A stretch of DNA of 64,000 nt from positions 1,054,001 through 1,118,000 of the forward strand of contig OZ005614.1 in NCBI GenBank assembly GCA_963930655.1, read 5' to 3'. Every line of letters starts with the position of its first letter. The stretch's first letter is position 1. The DNA is from Myrica gale. Lineage: Eukaryota; Streptophyta; Magnoliopsida; Fagales; Myricaceae. The notes beneath the pieces were generated by a model. The model had not been told where the DNA came from. It searched no databases and worked only from the letters and a program-made list of their open reading frames with translations. Positions 35,561-48,600 of the stretch are shown piece by piece. Position numbers and translations under genes: made by a program.

Positions 35561-36399
35561 AAGTTTCTCTTTTTGCATTTGTATAATTTTTTTCTGCATT
35601 TATTTGGTTTTGGTAAGTTCATTTTTTATGTTGAGACTTTAAATTTGGAGGAATGATACCATTTATATTTAAATACTCGTTTAAAAGCTGCTATCTTTTC
35701 ATTTGGTTTAAACATTGCTCTCTTTTTATATGAACGTATTATCATTCCTTCGCAGGTATCAAACGATGACGAGGAGCATCGAAAATCTCTAGGAGGATAT
35801 TGCAAGTTTGGAAGTTTGGAAGAATTTCTTGTAGTTTGGAAGTTTTTGTTGATTTCAAAGTTTGGAAGAATTTGCTATAGTTTGGAAGATTTGAGGAATA
35901 TCCTGTAGTGCTTTGAAGTTTTTGTTAGCTTACTAGTTTAGAAGTTTTTGCTTACAGGAGTGTTTTCGACTCATGACCCTTATTTACCTTCTCCCCAAAC
36001 ATTTTCATGTTACACATATGTGTTTTGGACTCATGGCCCTTATTTACTTTCTCCTCAAACATCTTCATGTAAAACAGATGTGCTCTGCAGGTTGGGCTGC
36101 TTTTGCTCGGGATGCCACATTTGTTCGCAGACCCCGGGGGTTTTTTTTTTTGAGAAAACGATCATTTTGTATAAACTCCGGTCCCCTACCCCATTTGTTC
36201 ACACAATCGAATCCAAAAACTACTTCCTCTTAACTAATCCAACTCAAACCCAACATTCTAAACAACGACCATGATTCACTCACAACGAACAACTCTCTGA
36301 TCTTCGACCAAACAGAAGACAAATCAAACGAATTAAAAAAACAAGTCAAAATGTCTTCGGAAAAAAAACTAAAAGAAGCTGAAAATTAAAAAGACACGC

Positions 36400-36917
36400 G
36401 CTAATAAATGCACAAAAAATACAAATATGGAAAAAGAGCAACACTAGTCTAAACTAGTGAATGCCAGAAAAAAATATACAAATGCAAAAAGAGCAAGACA
36501 GATCCAAACTAATAAATGCAGGAAAGATTAACAGCGCGTTTAAACTAGTCCTACCTAATAAATGCAGAAAATAGAGGGGAAATTTTTTAAAACTGGTCTC
36601 CTACACAACAAAGGTGAAATGATCTCTGAGCGGCAGACTGATAACGAAGAAGTGATGAAATTTTGAATGTGATAGAGATGGAATGAGTGGCGATGAAGAA
36701 GAAGAATATAGGGGAAGAAGAGGCTTGTTGACGAAGACGGCTCAAAAGTGGGTGGGTTGTAAAAAAAATGAGTCAAACTCGAAGAAAAGTCGAGTCATTT
36801 TTGTCTATCCTCATTAATTGACGTGTCGAAATTCATACCGTTAGATTTGTTTCTTAAAATCTGAACCGCGTATTTGAGGCGGTTAGAATATGACTTCTTA
36901 GGACCGAATCCTTTCCC
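36400..36917. repeat. Right ~500 bp TIR of the MULE
   Basis: Inverted partner of 35063 to about 35560. Confidence 0.8.
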
Positions 36918-36926
36918 ATCATTTCT

Positions 36927-38321
36927 AGCTAAGCATGCATGCATTCGTACTTCTCATGGCGTAAAGTTCTAGCAGATGTACAGAAGCAAAACAGATACCC
37001 CTTTAACTTTCATGGTGCTGCTCCTGTGCCTCATGCTGATCACCGTGGTCCATACTTGTCACTCTGTCGCCCCATAGTCGCCCATGGGGCATGGGCCATG
37101 TCAGTGTGGAGCCGATCACGGATTGCTTTATGCGTCCCCGATACAACGACGTAACTGGCTCTTATTACTTAATTAACTCGTATTTCTTACCAAAATAAGC
37201 AACTAGCTGCTGCCACGAAGATACATTCAAGTTCTTCCAAATTCCCTTGATTTTTTGCTTGCCATTTTCCCGTCATAAAGGGACTCTATCGGAAACTTCG
37301 CACAAAGGTACATGAGATTATATCCTAAAAAAGAGCTTTCATGAACGAAATTCCTCATCTAGTTCCCAATTACAGGCTTTTATTTGTTCACACTTTCCCT
37401 CAAATTCAACGATTGATTGATTCTCCTTTCACGTAAAAAATATGTATAATTTTATCGTTTCATAGAAAAAGTCCAAGGTTTTCCCATCATGCACTAGCGG
37501 ACATTCAATCAGCGTCGGACTTATGTAAGATATTTGCAGTTCCATCAACAAGCGGCCCGACCATGTGATCCTAACCGCGTTCAGACTTCATTGCTTCCAA
37601 TAATTGACAGTAAGACATCCAAATATTGGACAAATGTAAAGGCCAGAGAAACAAGACAAGGGAATACTAAAAGTGGTTCACGTTCGCCACAGCTCAAAAG
37701 CTGGAATCCATTAATATTCGTGTCTTAGGTGCAAATTGCTTCGAAAATGAAGTAGAGATTAATCTCGGGCCCAAAACCTGAGACCCATCTTATGGCACAG
37801 TAAAACCTTACGCTAATGGATGAGTTTACAAGACTAGTTAAAGACCTTAATTGGGCACTAATTTTCCTTCAAGAATTGTGGTTCTTTTTTTGGGGAAAAA
37901 GAAGAAATTTTTCCGTACTTGAAATTTCTAAAATCTCCTATACGGGCTCCAGTCGAATTTTCTTGTAAAATCCTATAAGGTGCATGGTCTCTTTACCGAT
38001 CCCAACGAGGTTACTTCTGTTTTGAAGAGCCTCAACTAATCAAGCTTTTACTTACGCCCTGTATATTACTTGTCCTGTCCGATAGAAAATTTCAAGTGAC
38101 ATTAAGACTATCATTAATGTTCTACTAGGAAACAAAGTAAAATTCTACATATCAAGATGCTAGCGTACAAAAATTCCAACTGGCCAGTGCATTCTCGTCG
38201 TTTTCTACTCGCTTCCACTTAATCAGACTTTAAACATCCACCTCACAATCTCCTTAAAAAAGAGCCTTCCTCCCTCAGGCAAGGCACCAAGCCTTTGAAC
38301 CAGTATTCTACCTATCTAGCC
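36927..38321. other. Intergenic region upstream of the HyPRP gene
   Basis: Mixed composition with no recognised coding segment. The last ~100 bases form the leader of the HyPRP gene, and no clear TATA box was identified. Confidence 0.4.
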
Positions 38322-38714
38322 ATGGCTTCCAACAAGCTCTCCGCAGCCATTGTAGTCATCTCTCTCCTTTTCTACTCAACAGTCTCTAGTACTTGTAATA
38401 CATGCCAACCCTGCAGGCCGAAGCCCTGTACTCCAGCTGCCCCAGTTCCGGTGGAACATTGCCCTAAGGACGCATTGAAGCTAGGAGTTTGCGTCGACCT
38501 TCTTGGACTCATTAACCTTCAGCTTGGATCCCCTGGTCCTTCGAGCAAGTGTTGCGCATTGCTTGAAGGCTTGGCTGACCTAGAAGCTGCTCTATGTCTT
38601 TGCACTGCTATTAAGGCCAATGTGCTTGGAATTAACTTGAACGTGCCTGTTACACTTAGTTTGCTCATCAGTGCTTGCCAAAAGACAGTTCCTCCTGGCT
38701 TCCAATGTGAATAG
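38322..38714 (+). CDS. Hybrid proline-rich protein with 8-cysteine motif (14 kDa proline-rich / EARLI1-like)
   Basis: A small secreted protein of 130 residues, single exon. The signal peptide (MASNKLSAAIVVISLLFYST) is followed by a short Pro/Cys-rich linker (about CNTCQPCRPKPCTPAAPVP). Then comes a complete 8-cysteine domain: C in HCPKDALKLGVC (two), SKCCALL (pair), ALCLCTA (C-x-C), ISACQK and FQC. This is the plant LTP/seed-storage fold of hybrid proline-rich proteins, which are cell-wall or surface proteins linked to stress and lipid binding. The start at 38322 is preferred over 38295 because the signal peptide begins there in a good context (AGCCATGGCT). The proline domain is very short for the family. 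Confidence 0.92.
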   Translation: MASNKLSAAIVVISLLFYSTVSSTCNTCQPCRPKPCTPAAPVPVEHCPKDALKLGVCVDLLGLINLQLGSPGPSSKCCALLEGLADLEAALCLCTAIKANVLGINLNVPVTLSLLISACQKTVPPGFQCE

Positions 38715-39390
38715 CTAGGAGACTAACTAGGACTCTGCCAAGTTTGTTCCGCACTGTATCCCTTACTAGCTTTCAGGGTCTGTTTTCCTTCTTGTTGCTG
38801 TTGATGGGCTTCTAGAGCTTATTGTTTCGTTTTTGCGCTTTCCATTTGTTTCATCGGGGTGGGAGTAGTTAATTAGTCAGCAGGTTATGTGTGATATCTT
38901 AAAATAAGGGGAACAGGCCGGGTTTCGTTGCCTGCCTGAATGTGTTTATCAGAAATTCATATCATTGGGTTTTCTCAGTGTTATTTTTTAGTTTTTCCTC
39001 CAACAAGTACCTTCTACCTATAGTATTTTGCAACAAAGAAAAAACAGATCAGGTTTAATATTATAGTTTTGCATAATATATGTAATATACATGTCAGACC
39101 TGATATCAGAAAACTTGTCCGCAGACTCCAGTATTATTTTCCTGATGCTAACAGCATCCGAGTTTTTACTTGAATAATTGGTAAATTCCAGTACATGTAT
39201 AAAAATGATGACAGATCCGAGGTCGAAAAGTCAAAGATAATATAAGAAAGTACTGCATGCTCACGAGGCAAACCAGTTGGAAGGCCCAAGCTGTTTTTTT
39301 GCGCATGTGATGAGATGTAAATTTTTTATAGAATCATGCTTGACATCACCGAAGAGGAACCTAACTTTTACATATGACCTAATTATTCTC
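38715..39390. other. HyPRP 3' flank and promoter region of the MIR396-like gene
   Basis: 38715 to about 39000 is the probable 3' UTR of the HyPRP gene. The rest is non-coding and ends at a TATA box. Confidence 0.4.
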
Positions 39391-39400
39391 CTATATAATA
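39391..39400 (+). promoter_or_regulatory. TATA box of the candidate MIR396-like transcript
   Basis: CTATATAATA lies about 140 bp upstream of the hairpin. A CT-rich stretch typical of plant transcript starts follows (39430-39475). Confidence 0.5.
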
Positions 39401-39527
39401 CAAGCAAAGTACCTGCTCCTCTAGCAAAGCCTTCCCACACCCACTCTCTCATCTTTTTCTCTTCCCCTCTCTGAAAGTATAGCGCTATTGGCTAGGGTCA
39501 GGACGATCAATTATAGAGAGGGGTTTT

Positions 39528-39676
39528 AGAGGGTCCTCTCCGTGATCTTCATCAGCTTTCTTGAACTGTGCAGTACGTCATGAGGGAGCTTCTTCTTCTG
39601 AGGATGATGCAATCCAAAAGAAATGTCGGAAAGACAATTCAAGAAAGCAGTGGAAAATTACTGAAAGGATCTGTAG
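39528..39676 (+). ncRNA. Candidate MIR396-family precursor hairpin with altered mature 5' region
   Basis: The 5' arm at 39548-39568 ends in CAGCTTTCTTGAACTG, identical to the last 16 bases of canonical miR396, but positions 4 and 5 of the 21-mer are A and T instead of C and A. The 3' arm (39637-39657) contains ATTCAAGAAAGC, a miR396*-type sequence, and pairs with the 5' arm over 11 consecutive bases. Pairing extends outwards, where GTCCTCTCCGTGATC faces AATTACTGAAAGGAT with a few mismatches and G-U pairs. miR396 represses GROWTH-REGULATING FACTOR mRNAs. The changed bases lie in the seed, so target recognition may differ. It could be a functional divergent member or a decaying copy. Confidence 0.65.
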
Positions 39677-40580
39677 TACTTCAGGGAATACTTTGTTTGT
39701 GGTCCCTTAAGTCTGTACCTATGGTGATCAAAGACGACGTACGTAGCAGCTTGCAAATCCATTTTGCATTAATTCTTTCGAGAAGATTGGATTTTTGTTG
39801 CATGATGATGTTTTTCCCCTTATATGTTTTCTGTTTTCTTTTGTTGTTGTTAACTTCTCATTTCCCAGTAATCCAGGCTTTCTCAAATTTCTCTTGGCTC
39901 CAAGATCTCTCCAGAAACAACCGAGAACCTTTGATGCAGGGAAACTGCAATTTCATGAGTTATAACCAATTAACTTGCCATATTCAGACATTCCTTTCTC
40001 GTTCTCCTCTTAAGTAGCAGGATCTGGAAATCCAGAAGGAGAAAATAGGTTTTTATCTGCTTACCAATTGCGTACGCCCACTGGGAAATCGAGGACGTTG
40101 GAGAAATGATTGATAAAAAATGCTTCACAGTTTGGTTTCCTGAAAGCGCATGCACCTAGCTGCTTATATAATAGAGGAAAACTATTCTTTTCTAGAGGTC
40201 ACTTGATTCGAAGAACATAATTTAGCCGAATTAACCACGGCATGCGTAGATGGATGGTGGTAAGGTAAGGACATGCAAGAGTACTGCAAGCTGTTAGGGG
40301 CCCGCGGGCTCGGTCAAGTCGCCAAGTCGGGGGAAACATGCTGTCTGTCTTGTTAAGACCGAATCTTTCTTGATCGGTTTTCGTGTTGTTCCGGCCTCTT
40401 CCTCTGTAAGAGTAAGACGGAGGGAGTACTAGGAAACTAGCAGTTTTTTATTACGAGGATATGGCAGTGGTAGAAAAATGTATTTAAAGTGCTTTTTGGT
40501 TCAAGTATGTAGATTCTGTCCCTGTTAGCTTTCCCGGACTGCAAGTTAGTGACTCTCGTTTCATGACTATTCTAAATTCA
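39677..40580. other. Intergenic, nothing recognised
   Basis: May contain the 3' part of the miRNA primary transcript. CTAAATTCA at 40572-40580 is a target duplication of the next element. Confidence 0.4.
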
Positions 40581-40858
40581 GGGTAAGATTCTCTGGTAAG
40601 GTTGGATTTTCGCAGGTGTCCTATTGACTGTATTTTATTTTAAAAAATTACCGTTTTAATTAATCTATATCATTTAATGAATAATATAACTTAACTCACA
40701 TCATTTAATGAGTTAAGATTGATTTGAGTACACTTGTGCAAGCTATATTATTCATTAAATAATATGAGTTAATTAAGACAGTTTTAATTTTTAAATAAAA
40801 CACAGTCTATCCCTTAAGATACCTTCAAAAATTCCTACTTAAAGAGAGAATCTGTTCC
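40581..40858. mobile_element. MITE with perfect 9 bp target duplication (MULE- or hAT-like)
   Basis: Imperfect inverted arms run from the ends (GGGTAAGATTCTCT on the left, GGAACAGATTCTCT on the complement of the right) inward for over 100 bp, including CATTTAATGAATAATATA. CTAAATTCA occurs on both sides (40572-40580 and 40859-40867). If the last C belongs to the element, the duplication is 8 bp and hAT-like. Non-coding. Confidence 0.75.
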
Positions 40859-40867
40859 CTAAATTCA

Positions 40868-42642
40868 TGTATTTCTGCATCAAGTCCAGTAGTTTTGGCA
40901 ATATTTAATATCAAAATTCAGTGCAATCGAGTTGTAAGTTGTTGGGTCAAGTGAGGTGTTGAAAACGAGTTCGAAAGCTAAGATCTATCCGCTCGCCTCC
41001 TAGTTCAAAAATCTCAATAAACATAATATTTTAAAGTTCTATGAGATTGCATTGAAATAAGATAATCACTAGTGATAATCTGCATTTGAGAGAAGCAATA
41101 CAATACAATCATAATAAACATTACCCTTTTGAGTTATGATAGGACTGTATCTCTTAGAATATCTTTTAATACTTGTGATACTTGAGATCTAAGCAGTAGA
41201 GATATTACAATATTTTTTATCTGCCTATTATATGAGAGAAAATCATATTCCATAGTTTAGATCTACGAATCCAGATTTTCTCTCAATCAATCACCAAGAA
41301 TAGAAAAAACTATGTTCTTGTGAAAAAACTATTTCTGAATAAGAGTTTGGCTCTTGAAGTTCCGACGTCGAAGAAAGAGTTCGTGAAAAATCCATAAAAA
41401 GAATCTCAAAGTTATGAGGTTGTTTTCACTTGCCATGTGTGAGGTGTGTCACTTAGATTATTACAGGTCGGGATATCAGAGCCTGCAAATATTTTGTTCT
41501 TAAGCATAAGTTGTAATGTTTTCTTCTTAGTAAATTTTAAGAAGCGATTGCCCGATTTTTCTACATTTGATTTTAGGATAAAATTCTCATGTTGTTGTGA
41601 GTAGTGCTTGATTTATTTTTTTCACATTTTATTTTGTTGATTGTGTTTTTCGTTGTCGAGATCTAGACTGGATAATTTTTGAATGTGTTCATAAATTATT
41701 TTGAAATTTTATTTGGGGTAAACACCTATTGACTCTACTGGGTGTCAATTGGTTCTCAACTGGAATTTTTGGGAAAGCATAACTTTGCTTAAAGGTGATT
41801 AAAATTTTAGAACTGGGAATTACTAATTAGTGTTAAATCCCAAAGCTCGACGCGATAAAATTAAGAGGTTCAAACCATGATGGGACCCTAAATTTAGAGT
41901 CTGTTAGGTTAAAAAAAATCTTCTCACAATACAAAAAATTCTACAACCAAAAATCATTTTTAACATCACATAAAAATAATTAGAACACGCATATCAATAA
42001 AAATAAACATCACCTAAAATTTATAAAAATGTAAATTTATAAAAAAAAAAACACAACCGAACATCCTCTTGAAACTCTAAATTGATATGGACCTTGTTCA
42101 CCGCCAACACAGGCCCATAGTCAATTTAGCATTCTCGCCCGCTTTCTTTCTTTATTTTTATTTGTTTTCTTTCCGTTTTAACGACATTTATCAATTGGCC
42201 TCTCTTTGTCTCTCTCGCATGGCCGTGAAAGCTCAAAGCAAATTTGCAAAAGACAACAGTTTGGTGAGAATTTTTCTTTTCCCTCTTCCTTTTGGTTCTT
42301 TTGGTGAACCAGGTGACAGGGGGCTGCACTCACAGCTCCCCCCGCTGAGCAACGTGGCTTCCCCAATTCGACCATTCCCCGGGCAACGTGCGCCATCGGA
42401 TTGCACTTCACAAATAACACCACTGCAGGGAATGGACCCGTAGGGACGCCACCTGTCTCTTCACCGCTATTTTCTGCTGGCTCTTCCGATCCTATCACCA
42501 AAACCCTAGCAAGTTCTGTCACCCTGCCTCGGTCCTTAATTCTTGAGAGAGTGGTTGATAGAGAGGGAAGAAACTTCCTTTCTTTGAGACTAAATTCTAG
42601 AAAGATCAACCTCGATTCAGAGAGAGAATTAGAGATCGGAGG
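40868..42642. other. Intergenic region and 5' leader of the EREX-like gene
   Basis: 40870-41900 has no recognised feature. 41905-42065 resembles, in inverse orientation, the GATATGCGTG-containing repeat at 53631-53820. 42100-42642 is the probable promoter and leader of the EREX-like gene. Confidence 0.4.
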
Positions 42643-45600
42643 ATGCAGGGACGGAGTCCTCCGAAGCACAGGCACGATGGGACTTCGCCGCTGCCTCTGG
42701 GGATGGATTGGAGTCCTCCTCCTAGAAAATGGGTACTTTCTTTTCTCCTTTCCTTCTTCTTGTTTTATTGCTGGCAATTCTTGCTGAATTGGAGAACTCT
42801 GGAACTTAAGATGAATTTGATTTTTTTGGTTGCGTTTGCTTTGAATCATAATGTCGAGTTCATCTACTACTCGCGGTATTCCCTATGAGCTGAAATAAAG
42901 TTGGCTTTCTGGGTATAATTTGGTAAATCGTGATCGATCACTTGGCTTATTTTGATGGGCTTTAAGGCAGGAAGAGTAATTACTGTCTCTCAGGATTTTC
43001 AGAATTTTGTGAAAGATGATATAGGAATTTGATGATATTGGTGCAACTTTTGCATATCCTGTAAAAGCCAACTTTGTTCAAAATTACGTGCATCTTTTTT
43101 CTGAACAAGTTGTGGCTATTTCTCTAGTATGGCCGAGTTCACTTCCTACCAAATTTTATTCTTTCACTGATCACGAACCTATGGAACCTGTATTAGAAAA
43201 ATTATAGTGACCTCCACAAATTATATTGCTTCCTTTAACAGCACTTATTGTCTCTGAGGTTCGTATTCATCTTGCAGAATGGGCGGGACACTGTGTGGCC
43301 ACATGATCCTCAAACAGGATGGAGTTACTGTGTCACAATACCTTCCTGGGTTGTCCGTCCAAGATCGCGAGATTCAGATCCTGTAGTGGTACTCAAATTA
43401 AATGACTCTTCAGTGTTTATCTATGGTCAGGGTTAGATGCTGTTTCAATATCGTATTAAAGGATTTGATTTAATTGTATCTTAATCTTACTTGCAATGAA
43501 TGTACCAGGACCTGTTATTTTGATATTTTAATGACATCTTCCCTTGATACTTGAGTTTTCCTTTGTTTTTTTTTTATGTGATTGAACTCCTGACTTCAAC
43601 AGCATCTCATAACTTTTTTTTTGGGAGGGAGGGGGGTTGGAGGTGCCATTTACAGCATTGATGTTTGGTCATTTTGTACTTCATTTTTGGTTATTCTATG
43701 GCTCTTTTCAAAATTTCTACTTGCAAAGTCATGGTCGAACTGCCTGTTATAGAAACTTTATCAATGTCTCATGATTGCCAAACTGCATCATGGAATGAAA
43801 CAGGCTGGTGAAAATGAGTGGACTTGTGCTTTCCATGTTCATTCCAGTGAAAGAAGGATCCCCAGTGTTGGAATAAGTCAAAGTTGACTCTACAAGGCAT
43901 TGTGCATTGTCACTCCCTTGAACCTTGATTTCCTCCTCCAATTGTTCAAACATATTCAGATTCGAAACTGTTATCAAGCCAAAAAAAATATATATACAAA
44001 TACTAGACAAGCTTCAGAAGTATGTATAAAGATGATAAACATGCCAGTCAGGAGTGACAGTACAACTTAGTTAATTCCCTCTTTATCAACTTAATGTATC
44101 TCTTTTCAGAATATATTTCATTATCAGCTATCCAGAAGAATTGGCCTTTTTTATATACATTTCTCTCTCGGAGTACTGTTTATACTATTTCTGGCTTAAT
44201 AAGGTTTTCAACAGTTGTTCCTGTAATTTGATTTTTATTGGCATTTCAATAAGATGTTGCTGTGTTCGTATAAATATAGGAAGTACACTTCAGAGACGCG
44301 CCATTTGCACTGATTGTAATTCAAGCTGGCTTGTCAATTTTTTTGACTCATAGTTTTTTTTTATCATTCTTCATGTTGATTTCAAAAACTCTTCCGGTAC
44401 AGTTCTACAGGGTTCAGATTGGTGTACAAACACCAGAAGGGAATACAGTGGCACGTGGCTTATTAAGAAGGTTTAATGATTTTTTGAGGTTATTCACTGT
44501 GGTAAGCCTGTGCAGTTTCCTTGTGTTGTGGTACATTAGCAACTTTACTTTTACATCTCGATTAGGAAGTCGAACTAGATAGTGAGAGCTTGACTTTGAG
44601 TGTTTTATGGAAAAAAGCCTAATTGGTTTTCTCATTTGAACAATTACTTATTTAAGACGTTATTGTCTCTTTTGGCTGTCTTTTGCAGCTTAAAAAGGCG
44701 TTCCCCAGAAAAAACCTACCCCCAGCTCCACCCAAGGGACTGTTGCAGATGAAAACCCGGGCACTGTTGGAAGAGGTGCCAATGCGTTCTTTACATAATC
44801 ATGTTTTGTGAATTATACTGTCAATTTGATACCTGTGGTCACATAGTTCCTCGGAATGGCTAGACACATTTTTTCACTTAATACACAGAGGAATTAATAA
44901 ATAGCTACAAGAACTTCTGCAATCGCAATTTCGAAGATCGCCGTGGGGCAGAAGCAATCCTGGCTATTTAAACAACAGCAGTTGTATACAAGTGCTTTCT
45001 GGGATGAATATATGTACATGTTTGTTTCCACTTGTATTTTATTAAAGCTATAATTTTTATCCGAAATAAGTGGTCTATTAGGTCTGTGCTCTTAGCTTCT
45101 GAATTCTGATATGGTGAATGGACACTATGTTCAAGTGACCTCTGAACAACAATTGAAACTTCAAACTTGAGATTGGATGTTGTTCACTCGTATGAATTTA
45201 ACCAAATATTCAGAAATTTCATGAGAGCAAGATTAAACAGCATTTTTGAGATCTTTGCAGATGTGCACGCATGCACATACTCACGCTGGTGATTAATATT
45301 CTTGACAGACTGACTTTTGTTGCAGCGAAGGTGCTCTTTGGAGGACTGGATGACAAAGCTGCTGTCTGACATTGATATATCAAGAAGCGTTGCAGTGGCA
45401 TCCTTTCTTGAACTAGAAGCTGCTGCGAGGTTTTGTATGTATCTTTCTTCTGCTTCAAATGTACTGAGGAAAATATTTACCCGGGCAATTTCTATTTTTA
45501 TCTGTAGACATGCAAAAGGGAAAAAAAAAACCCTTTTTTGTGGGGTATTTAATTGAAATCTAGTATCTTTTATCAAAAAGGAAATTTCCTCTATTCTTGG

Positions 45601-48600
45601 GTTACCTAGAGTTAAATGTTTCATTCCATGTTGTAATGCATTTCAGCATTCCAAGATGTAAATCAACCTTCAGAAGCAAGTCCTGCTTCTGATAGCACGG
45701 TTTCTTCATTTGAAATGCCACCCCATTCAAGCTTACCTGTTACTGCTGGTAGTTCATCAATCACAACAGATTATGGTAGTGATACAGCTTATGAGACATC
45801 TGAGCTAGGAACCCTAAGGTTAGCAAGGGAAGACCATTCTGAAATTGGTTTCGAGGATTTAATGTTGGATGAAGATTTGAGAAGCCCAATAGAAAAGCTT
45901 CTGCAATACGGCATGTCCAATATTGATGAGGGACTATTTATGGGCCAGACTATTCTGGAGGAGTTGGAAGGGCTTCCGAGGCATAAAATGAATGACAGGC
46001 ATCTCAACAATGTTGTAGAAAAAGATGTTTTTAATGGAAATGCTTCCAAAGCTTCGTTCTTAGTTGGGAATGGGATGGAACTTTTCTCTGGGCAAGAGCA
46101 TGGTAGGCTGATTGGTCATGCTCGCAAGCTCTCAAATGACAGTTTTGGAAGTGATGTAAGTTCTCTGAGAGGTAGTGAAATGTCTAATTCGGGGATCCCA
46201 AATTCATCTGGTGATGGATCTCTTGACCTCCCTGGAGGTGCTGAGGGTTCGAATACCACAGAGATTCTGGGGAACGCAGACTTTCAGTTTTCAGGTGACG
46301 CTCAAGTAGTTCTTCCATTGGATCAGCGCCATAAACTAAACAGAATCCTTCTCACGACGCAGCGGAGATTACTCACGACAAAAACAGACATGGAGGACCT
46401 TATAGCAAGATTAAATCAAGAAATAGCGGTAAAAGATTACCTTTCAACTAAGGTAAGATTAATCATGCTAGTGTCAATTTTTCATTCTTACTGTTTTGTT
46501 TTGAACTATAAGTCGTAGCTTGATTTCATGTCAATGTTATCATAAAGTGCTGATGAAGGAAAAATCCTCTTACATGTTAACTATTCAGCTTCCCCTGCCC
46601 TGATTAAAAACAAAAACAAAAAAAATCGTTCTCTTGTTGAAAAGTAACCCTTGTCTAAAACTGGACTAATTTACTCCACCATCTTTACTACGGCAATGAT
46701 GCACAGGTAGTAATTTAACTTAGATGAAGACAATAACACCTTCTGTGAGAGCTTTTACCCCCAGCCTATTCAACTTTAGGACTTCACTCATACCCACCTA
46801 CCACAAAAACTCCAATTTGAGCAGCATGCATCACAAGACTACTTATTAGGTTTCTCCTTGTGATTGTTACTTTTATGGATTAATTATCCAGGATTATGCA
46901 TTGCAGTTTTAGTGGATAATATTTTTCTGCAAGGACATAATGACTGCTGCCCATGACAAAAGCTGTAGAACTGACGGATCATTTAGCTTTTAGAATTTCC
47001 TCCATATAGACTGTGGATTTTTGGGTATTGCTGGGATGCCATTTGATTACCAGTAACTGATTAAATCTACTCAGGTGAAGGACTTGGAAGTTGAACTTAA
47101 AACGTGCAAACAGAAAAGTAGGGAAAATCTGCAGCAAGCTATATTGGTCGAGAGAGAAAGGTTCACACAAATGCAGTGGGATATGGAGGAACTCCGGCGA
47201 AAGTCAATGGAAATGGAGTTGAAATTGAAGGCTGATCAGGTTATATATCCTACTACTCCTATGCTCTTCTCAAATCTATATATTTCCCTAATAATTCTTA
47301 TTTTGTTGACGATATGTGGAATGATACTAGGATGAAAAGTCACGTACAGAGTCAACAAAAGAATGTACAGGGTCAGGAAAAGAATATGCTGTTCCACCGA
47401 AAGATGTGCTGCTGCAGGAGTTGGATGCTAGTAAAGAACAGCTTGAAAATTTGCAGAAGCGATATGAAGAGCTAGAAGCAAAATCAAAAGTGGAAGTTAA
47501 AGTTCTTGTTAAAGAGGTCAAATCTCTGCGAAGTGCCCGAATGGAATTGAAGCAGGAGCTTAGTAGAACGCAGGAGGAAAAGTCTGAAGCTGAGGTAGTA
47601 TTTTGACATGCTGAAATGTTTGTTGCATATCGAGTTTTTGTTTAAAACAAGTTTATTATTTATACATAGGCTGCTTCTTACTTGATCTAGATAAATCCGA
47701 AGCCAAAACAAAGGACATAATCAATGCAGCAACAAATTGTTTCTGTGTATGAAGTTTGGATATTCGAACCCCTTGGACCTGGAGTGTCAGTGTCTGACAA
47801 GTAGATATGGATACAGCTCTAACACTGCTCGATCCATGCCCAATAGATGTCTGCAAACTAAAATGTTATCCTTGGAATTTTTTTCCTTCCCCCAGGCCCT
47901 GGAAGCATTATGGTTGTCCTGTCTGTGAGTTGGTTGAAGAATTTAGATATAGTTGTTAACAAAGATATATGGAAGAGTACAATGAAAACAATACCCCCTG
48001 ATTTGAGTTTTTTTTTTTCTTTTGTATTTCTTAGAAAGTCCTTAAACAGGAAAGACAAATTATAGAGCATGCCAAAACTGCTGGGAAAAAGCTTCTGCAT
48101 GAATGCAGTAGTCTTCGACATGGGCTTCAAGAGTGCAACATCAATTTAATCACGGAGGATGAGCAAGACTTTGTTGTGGATTCTTCATCACTAGCTAATG
48201 CTTTACACTTGCTGACAACATCTGATGGCCGTATTGGCCTCCTACTTGCAGAGGTACCTCTTCTGTGTTTTGTTGTTGTTATCACATTTTCTTTTTCATG
48301 TTTTCTTTAAATTCACCATGTGCATCAGGAATTGATATTTTGTAATGGATTGATTGTTCAATCTTCTTTACAGTGTGAACGTTCAGTGTTTAGGTTACAA
48401 CTGTATGAGTCATAGGTTTATGTGTTTGAATAGATGAGTTTGAACATAGATGTCAAACGGGTTGGGCACAGTTAAATTACAATGGGAAGCAGCAGCCCTC
48501 CCCTAGTGCATAGCTACTGACAGTGAAGGTTTTAGGTTTCAAATCCAAGTTTGCCTCAGTCCGTTTTATCGGCTGATGATCCTATGGATACTCTCTGATA

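Larger units (their letters stand above)
35063..36917. mobile_element. Non-autonomous Mutator-like element with ~500 bp terminal inverted repeats
   Basis: Starts GGGAAAGGATTCGGTC and ends with its inverse (GACCGAATCCTTTCCC, ending 36917). Left and right arms match over about 480-520 bp (35063 to about 35560; about 36400 to 36917), including CATTTATTAG repeats and the stretch around ACCCACCCACTTTTGAGCC. The flanking 9-mers AGCATTTAT (35054-35062) and ATCATTTCT (36918-36926) agree at 7 of 9 positions, fitting a diverged 9 bp MULE target duplication. The interior (35600-36400) has short tandem repeats (about 57 bp twice near 35969-36080; TTTGGAAG repeats near 35805-35910) and no transposase. Confidence 0.85.

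Noticed and set aside
39568..40017. Plus-strand ORF of 149 codons overlapping the miRNA-like hairpin
   Set aside because: No recognisable domain, irregular composition, and it starts inside the hairpin's 5' arm. More likely chance within a non-coding transcript.
42087..42443. Plus-strand ORF upstream of the EREX-like start codon
   Set aside because: Lies in the probable promoter/leader and does not splice in frame to the PX exons; the family's start fits 42643.
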